From NCBI GenBank assembly GCA_037039925.1, contig JAXRKP010000120.1, forward strand, positions 161,001-225,000: DNA of 64,000 nt. Reading direction: 5' to 3'. Position numbers and translations under genes: made by a program. Origin of the DNA: Doris montereyensis. Taxonomy: Eukaryota; Mollusca; Gastropoda; Nudibranchia; Dorididae. Below, one piece after another: positions 58,901-64,000 of this stretch (the first letter of the stretch is position 1; every line of letters starts with the position of its first letter). The notes under the pieces were generated by a model. That model was not told the DNA's origin and ran no database searches. It saw only the letters and a program-made list of their open reading frames with translations.

Positions 58901-61827
58901 GAATCTCAAACCCAAACAGGAACTAATGGTTTTAGGCTATTTAAACGCTAGAGTAGGCAACAATGTAGAAACATCAGGAGGAGTAATAGGTAAAGAAGGA
59001 GAGACAACAACTTCTCCAAATGGAGAGAGACTCATAGATTTTTGCCCAAAGATTAACATGAAAATAGCCAACATCTTTTTTCCTCATGAAAATATCCACA
59101 AATTTACAAGAGTAAATGAAGACAGATGGGAAAAGTCAATCATAGACTATATAATACTTAACAGCTCCCTTTTTTACAGTACATTGGATGCAAAAGTAAA
59201 CAGAGGAGCTGAAATATTTAGTGATCATTATCTAGTGATTGCCAAAATGAGATTACTGACTGAATAAAACAAAAACAGAAAAGGAAAGGGAAAAAGCCAC
59301 TAAACTCAAAATAAAAGAACTAAATAAGCCAATAGTAAAAGAGATATACCAATCCAGGATAAAAAAGATTTATCAGTGAAAGACATATGGATCTGAATGA
59401 TAGCTCAATAGAAGAAAAGTGGCAAATGTATAAAGAAACACTCCTCAGTTATACTGAAGAGGTCTGTGGTAGGAAATAAATTAAAGGAGATAGGAAAAGA
59501 ACAGCATGGTGGAATGAAACAAAGAGGCCAGAGGATAGGATAGATTACGTGAGTAAAAGAACTATCGCCAAAGAGGAAGTTAGGAAAGCAAAACAGAAAC
59601 AGTGGGAAGAGTTTGAACAAAGACTTCAAGAAAGTTATCAAGGAAATCAAAGCTGTTCTGGGGGCATTGAAGAGCATGAGAAAAACTAAAGCATGCCCAA
59701 TATGACATTTCAGGCATCTAAACCCATACACCGGAAGGTAGAATAGGAGCTGATAAAGGAAGAAAGAAAGAAAGAATACAGTATTTTTGAGATTCTATCT
59801 AGAAAAGCTAATAATATAAAGTAATTAAGAAAAACCCCCTAAAACATGCCCATTCCCCCGGCAGTTTTGTATTGTTCAGGTCTAAACTGTCTGGCAGTGA
59901 GTGAGTTGGAATTGTTCAGGTCTAAACTGTCTGGCAGTGAGTGAGTTGGAATTGTTCAGGTCTAAAATGTCTGGCAGTGAGTGAGTTGGAATTGTTCAGG
60001 TCTAAACTGTCTGGCAGTGAGTGAGTTGGAATTGTTCAGGTCTAAAATGTCTGGCAGTGAGTGAGTTGGAATTGTTCAGGTCTAAAATGTCTGGCAGTGA
60101 GTGAGTTGGAATTGTTCAGGTCTAAACTGTCTGGCAGTGAGTGAGTTGGAATTGTTCAGATCTAAACTGTCTGGCAGTGAGTGAGTTGGAATTGTGTCAG
60201 GTCTAAACTGTCTGGCAGTGAGTGAGTTGGAATTGTTCAGATCTAAACTGTCTGGCAGTGAGTGAGTTGGAATTGTGTCAGGTCTAAACTGTCTGGCAGT
60301 GAGTGAGTTGGAATTGTTCAGATCTAAACTGTCTGGCAGTGAGTGAGTTGGAATTGTTCAGGTCTAAACTGTCTGGCAGTGAGTGAGTTGGAATTGTTCA
60401 GGTCTAAAATGTCTGGCAGTGAGTGAGTTGGAATTGTTCAGGTCTAAACTGTCTGGCAGTGAGTGAGTTGGAATTGTTCAGGTCTAAAATGTCTGGCAGT
60501 GAGTGAGTTGGAATTGTTCAGGTCTAAAATGTCTGGCAGTGAGTGAGTTGGAATTGTTCAGGTCTAAACTGTCTGGCAGTGAGTGAGTTGGAATTGTTCA
60601 GATCTAAACTGTCTGGCAGTGAGTGAGTTGGAATTGTGTCAGGTCTAAACTGTCTGGCAGTGAGTGAGTTGGAATTGTTCAGATCTAAACTGTCTGGCAG
60701 TGAGTGAGTTGGAATTGTGTCAGGTCTAAACTGTCTGGCAGTGAGTGAGTTGGAATTGTTCAGATCTAAACTGTCTGGCAGTGAGTGAGTTGGAATTGTG
60801 TCAGGTCTAAACTGTCTGGCAGTGAGTGAGTTGGAATTGTTCAGATCTAAACTGTCTGGCAGTGAGTGAGTTGGAATTGTTCAGGTCTAAACTGTCTGGC
60901 AGTGAGTGAGTTGGAACATCTTTGATTGTTGGTTTGCCCACTCTCTGTTTCAGGGTTTACTCAGCACAGACCAGGTGTTGGCCAACTCTCTCTGGGTGCA
61001 GCTGTATGGAATGGACCCGGAACTCAAAGCTCATGAGCTGGAACTGATGGTGGAATACGTGCGCAAACAGGTGACTTTTTTTTTGCTGTTTTTTTGCTTT
61101 GAGAGCTTTTTCCCGAACCTTTCAGGATGATCCCTGGTCATTAATTCACATACAATATGGCATTAGGGTCAAATCATATTGACGTAAATTTTATTATGAT
61201 AAAGAAAATTTTTAATCCACTGTTGTCTCTGGGGTTGCTTGTGTCATATATGTTTCATATATATGTTGATACATTGATTTAGTGATGATTATTTAATACA
61301 TGTAGTTTTTTAAACAAAGTATCATTTTGACGGTGAAAGTCGCAAACTGTGTAAGTCTAAAATTAGTAACTTCTTTTTTTTGTTGCTTTTTTAACATTAG
61401 GAATCCCAACCCAGAATAAAACTAAAACAAAGTTTTTTCTCTCCAGTCCTCTAAACTGTGAATTCACATCCTGATTGAATACACACTGAATTATAAACGT
61501 TTTTTTGTATATTTGTTGGATGTGATTTAGGGTGCTAATGGTAGGTCCTACTACTTTCCTTTTCACTCTTTCACCTCGCTTTCATCATGCTGTTTCCTCT
61601 AATTCACCCTTTTAGATTACTGCATGTGGGGGCAGGGTAAATCTCAAGGAAATGAAACTGTAAATATTTGTGTCATTATCTCCCTTTGTCCTTAGGTTCA
61701 CCATCTTGACCAACTGAGTCCTGAATCTGTCTTGAGGCCTGGCTACCTGTCTTTTCTGCCTTTGCTTGGAGACAAGTTAGATCAGGCCAAGTCAGACAGA
61801 AATAAGAATTCTTTGCTGAAGTCGTGA
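52799..61827 (+). CDS. UQCC1: UQCC1, complex III assembly chaperone (first exon not found)
   Basis: UQCC1 (yeast Cbp3 family) binds newly made cytochrome b with UQCC2 and supports assembly of respiratory complex III in mitochondria. Exons are 52799-52906, 54153-54260, 54947-55019, 55976-56033, 56411-56519, 56942-57022, 60954-61070 and 61696-61827. Every junction has AG/GT and matching phase, giving 261 uninterrupted codons. Diagnostic stretches are KWNMGFHGKLAVPKRHLK, GFNLYVCCTDFVDFNEFVK, ISDTFNGWFLLLQLHMW (human MPDTFNSWFLITLLHVW), CMWTDVERR, SILYYDEGLLSTDQVLANSL and LELMVEYVRKQ. The stop is TGA 61825-61827. Introns hold SINEs, a LINE copy and a 40-bp array. No frame breaks were seen. Confidence 0.92.
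53045..53330 (+). repeat. Unidentified dispersed repeat, copy 2
   Basis: Homologous to 41930-42215 in the same orientation, with shared blocks such as ATAGAAAAGCTCATTTTACA. It lies in a UQCC1 intron. Confidence 0.75.
54153..54260 (+). CDS. UQCC1: UQCC1 exon 3
   Basis: The exon encodes RHQHTIANDNTVHDMSKWQK then LKWNMGFHGKLAVPKR. The MGFxGxL stretch matches human AMGFTGPLKY. The acceptor is TTCACAG and the donor CGG-GTGAGA. Confidence 0.88.
54947..55019 (+). CDS. UQCC1: UQCC1 exon 4
   Basis: The exon encodes HLKISGFNLYVCCTDFVDFN then EFVK, matching human ALRMYTSCVEKTDFEEFF. The acceptor is TTACAG and the donor AAAG-GTATGT. Confidence 0.92.
55395..55690 (-). mobile_element. SINE family B, head-to-head pair member 1
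   Basis: On the minus strand it has GGGTTCAATTCCTAGC (B-box-like), GGGAAGAACTTAATATGTAT and TTCAACCCAGGTGTAAATAA. It diverges beyond the GCCCACGGGCGAG insertion near 55430. It faces away from the copy at 55690-55920. Confidence 0.75.
55690..55920 (+). mobile_element. SINE family B, head-to-head pair member 2
   Basis: It starts at GTGTTCGAACCCTGGCAAAG. It continues with TTTTTTGGGAAAGACACATA, ACTAGCGTCCTGTCCAGGAG and GGACTTGAAGGAATTTTACT. It ends about 55 bases before UQCC1 exon 5. Confidence 0.82.
55976..56033 (+). CDS. UQCC1: UQCC1 exon 5
   Basis: The exon encodes AKISDTFNGWFLLLQLHMW with split codons at both ends. This is the most conserved block of the ubiquinol-cytochrome c chaperone family. 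The acceptor is TTTACAG and the donor ATGTG-GTAGGT. Confidence 0.95.
56058..56262 (-). mobile_element. SINE family A, partial
   Basis: The plus strand reads TGATTTTACCCACATCCTCA, TTTTTGGTAGGATTTTTACG, ATGGATCTTTAACGTGCATA and GATGGGACTAGGTGTCGATC. It has a single copy of the 39-bp unit. It starts only 24 bases after the exon 5 donor. Confidence 0.83.
56411..56519 (+). CDS. UQCC1: UQCC1 exon 6
   Basis: The exon encodes LMLVKLNQIGREGALLKQFA then YQCMWTDVERRLNTFG, matching human WMCLVRMKQEGR and FMWEDVQQR. The acceptor TTGAAG is weak (few pyrimidines), but the phase is exact. Confidence 0.93.
56942..57022 (+). CDS. UQCC1: UQCC1 exon 7
   Basis: Twenty-seven codons, ELLGSEKRNAMKDFHSIMCS then SILYYDE, match human LKKNMILMTNHFYAAILGYDE. 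The acceptor is CAACAG and the donor GAG-GTAAGT. Confidence 0.93.
57940..59780 (+). mobile_element. LINE family 1, 5' half copy
   Basis: The 5' end at 57940 has monomers containing AAGGGAGTTAACCCTGACAG. They are interrupted by about 200 foreign bases at 58110-58310. The endonuclease follows: [62 protein letters not shown]. After about 59700 it jumps to the 3' terminal GGCATCTAAACCCATACAC and an AAAG-rich tail, so the whole reverse transcriptase is deleted. It lies in the UQCC1 intron between exons 7 and 8. Confidence 0.87.
59869..60916. repeat. 40-bp minisatellite, 26 copies, with higher-order structure
   Basis: The unit is GTCTGGCAGTGAGTGAGTTG plus GAATTGTTCAGGTCTAAACT. Four variants occur (AAACT, AAAAT, AGATC and GTGTCAGG forms), and their order is repeated in two blocks of 11 and 13 units. 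The array stops 37 bases before the acceptor of UQCC1 exon 8. Confidence 0.97.
60954..61070 (+). CDS. UQCC1: UQCC1 exon 8
   Basis: Thirty-nine codons run from GLLSTDQVLANSLWVQLYGM to LELMVEYVRKQ, matching human GILSDDHGLAAALWRTFF and LELLVEYVRKQ. The acceptor is TTTCAG and the donor CAG-GTGACT. Confidence 0.96.
61696..61827 (+). CDS. UQCC1: UQCC1 last exon
   Basis: The exon encodes VHHLDQLSPESVLRPGYLSF and ends SDRNKNSLLKS before TGA. Human has IQYLDSMNGEDLLLTGEVSW here. The acceptor is CCTTAG. Confidence 0.92.
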   Translation, partial: VHHLDQLSPESVLRPGYLSFLPLLGDKLDQAKSDRNKNSLLKS

Positions 61828-62055
61828 TATACTGAAATATATATATAATTCTGAGCTGGTCATTCTTTGTTTGTTTGCCAAAGGCTCTGTTGGCAGGCCA
61901 CTAAGAGTAGCCATATTTTGTATGTAGACTTTAAATCATCCCAAAATTGATTTCATATCAACATTTTTTCTACGAGATGTGCTGTTTATTTATTGAAAAT
62001 GTCATTGTTTCCTAGTCTTTGAGTAGAATTTTCAATTACCTAAACCGTCATTTAA

Positions 62056-62061
62056 AATAAA
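62056..62061 (+). terminator. Polyadenylation signal of UQCC1
   Basis: AATAAA lies 229 bases after the stop. A second AATAAA is at 62593-62598 and could serve a longer 3' UTR. Confidence 0.6.
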
Positions 62062-64000
62062 TTTTATGATTAAAAAGTTGGAACAGTACCATTCACGCCT
62101 ACCTGGCTGACCTCAGTATCAAATACTGACCTGATCTAATAATTGTACTTGGTATCACACAGGATGTAACATGCTTGAATATTGAACTATCACTATTACT
62201 GTAAATACATACTTTATTGACTATACTCTTCATGGGAATATCCAAAGAAAATGAAGTTAAACAAATAACTGTGAAGAGTAAAATGAGGATTGCTTGGCTC
62301 TTTTTTCTTTTCTTTAGCAGTTCTTCTTCTGATGAGTGTAAAAAAATAGATTTGTTGCTCAAAATTCATGAAGTGTCTCTTAAACTTAAGTTTGGCTGAT
62401 TATATAGTGAAAGATGAGTGTGTGTTTCTACTGACTGGTAGGAGTGACAGCAATAATAGAAAAGCCTACATATCGATGTGTACTGATTTAGATTGTAATT
62501 ACTGTCTTTGGAAAAAATACAACTTATATCTCTATGTAAATGTGGTCCAGAAGCTGGCTGCAAGTGTTTTTATTGTCTGAATACAATGATGAAATAAATA
62601 TAATTGCAAAAATTTTACATGTTCTGTTGAATTAATATTGTCTCTGTGTTTGTCAAGGTTTTTGTGTGAATGCTTTTGTTGTTGAAATCGGGCATAGACG
62701 TGTTGGTAGTGGTATTGTTTTAAACATGTGTATGATTAGTTATTATTCAATGTCAACTCTTATGTTGCCTTGTTTTCATGTACCTTGTGTAAACCGTAAG
62801 ACTCCAAGGGCTTTTAAAAGTTTCCACATCAAAAGCCGGGTTATGTAAAATGCTGCTGTCTACAATTCAAATTCAAAGTGCTCTGGATTTACTTCAATGT
62901 TCGTGATACTGATGGTCAAAAGAGTGAACCAACACTCATATCAATATAAATTATAATCGTCATTTACCTTTACATGTTTTATGCTATAGAGAATCATTAA
63001 AATCACTTGGTAAACATTCTGCTGTGTAAATTCATGCTGTAGCACGCATCTTCTACCAACTATTTTCATTCAACCTATCAAGGGTGTGTAACTGCTCTCC
63101 CTGTTCTGTATGCAGTATAAGACTGATTAAACTACGTAGTTGTACAGTAGTACAATCGCTTTGACACTTTGAGGCTGTAGATGAATGACCTCGGCCTTCT
63201 GGTAAAGCGGTCTGCCAAAATGAACGGTCAACGAGTGAAGGTGCATTTTGAATATTTTGGACTAGTTGCATAGTTGTGTGAATGTGTGCACTTGGTCAAC
63301 ACAGATCTAGATGCCACCAACACACATACTCAAACACACAGACACACATGCAAGACAAATTTTGTCATTCGGACGAGGCAAGGAGAGGTCATCAAGTTTA
63401 TTTTTCACGGGAATTGACTCTTTAAATGCAACAAATTGAAGACAAATGCACAAAAAACATTTTGCACTTAAGCGAAGTCAAGCTAGCTGTTGTTGCATTT
63501 TGAGGGGGTAATAAGCGTTGTAAAATGCATTTTGGCTGCATTCAATTTGACAGAAACTTGAAGCCACTGTATCAGTATCATGATACTGAGATTACTCAGA
63601 AAATATTGAGTGGGGCAGCACTGCTATGTTGGCTGAGGTCCTGGACATGGCAAATTTTTCAAAATCGTTCTGTCATGTCTCTCGGTCTCAGTCTCAACCC
63701 TGCGGAAATTTCAATGCTAAGGAATGGAGAGCTTTGGATTTGGTGTTTGTTCATGTTACTTGTACGTGTTACTTGTTCGTGTTACTTGTTCGTGTTACTT
63801 GTACATGTTATTTGTACATCGATTGAAGGTTCGCTTCAAATTGGGATAGAGCTATCCGTCTAAAGCAAACCATCCCCTGACTTATACTATTTGGGGGGGA
63901 GGGGTTATTGGAACCGTGGGAATCAACGAGACGGACTACGTCATCTTTTAACCGATGTAAAATATTTTTTCTTTTGACATTTAATTACCACAATATTCAC
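62062..64000. other. Region beyond UQCC1, no gene recognised
   Basis: Only short frames are present, none with recognisable motifs. A small tandem repeat of roughly 13 bases (TGTTACTTGTTCG) occupies about 63750-63820. Confidence 0.5.

Overview
This is a stretch of animal nuclear genome. It has spliced genes with GT/AG introns, about 36% GC by eye, non-LTR retrotransposons, tRNA-derived SINEs and very many minisatellites. There is no bacterial gene organisation. The repeat style (RTE-like LINEs, tRNA-SINEs, long GA/CT tracts, scattered TAGATCTAG palindromes) and the divergence of the proteins from human suggest a lophotrochozoan, probably a gastropod mollusc. That placement is an inference, not a measurement.

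Three conserved nuclear genes can be rebuilt exon by exon. (1) DNA2, the replication helicase/nuclease, lies on the minus strand from 26368 down to at least 590. Sixteen exons are placed; the last helicase motifs lie off the left edge. The first two exons encode a candidate PCNA-binding (PIP) box. (2) MRPS27, a mitochondrial small-subunit ribosomal protein, lies on the plus strand at 36075-40878 in three exons and is head-to-head with DNA2. (3) UQCC1, a chaperone for assembly of respiratory complex III, lies on the plus strand at 52799-61827. Eight exons are placed; the first coding exon was not found. MRPS27 and UQCC1 both act in mitochondria, but nothing in the sequence links their regulation.

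Layout: 1-26368 is DNA2, and most of its larger introns hold their own minisatellite or a transposon. 26369-36074 is intergenic, with a SINE, a large foldback palindrome with CT/GA arms, a decayed tandem duplication and a MULE/SWIM-type transposase relic. 36075-41040 is MRPS27, with a LINE fragment in intron 2. 41041-52798 is repeat-rich: a LINE whose endonuclease motif has expanded into a 33-bp minisatellite, and a Tc1/mariner-type transposase split by a SINE whose body has expanded into about 42 copies of a 39-bp unit. 52799-62061 is UQCC1, with a SINE pair, a LINE copy and a 26-copy 40-bp array immediately upstream of an exon. 62062-64000 shows no recognisable gene.

Many single-base frame breaks occur in DNA2 and a few in MRPS27, while splice sites and phases stay intact and UQCC1 is clean. 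Several breaks are one-base losses in homopolymers, so uncorrected long-read errors are the leading explanation. I see no convincing new molecular system. The most interesting content is the repeat biology: nested insertions, expansion of tandem repeats from single-copy units, a triplicated splice acceptor and inverted-repeat structures.
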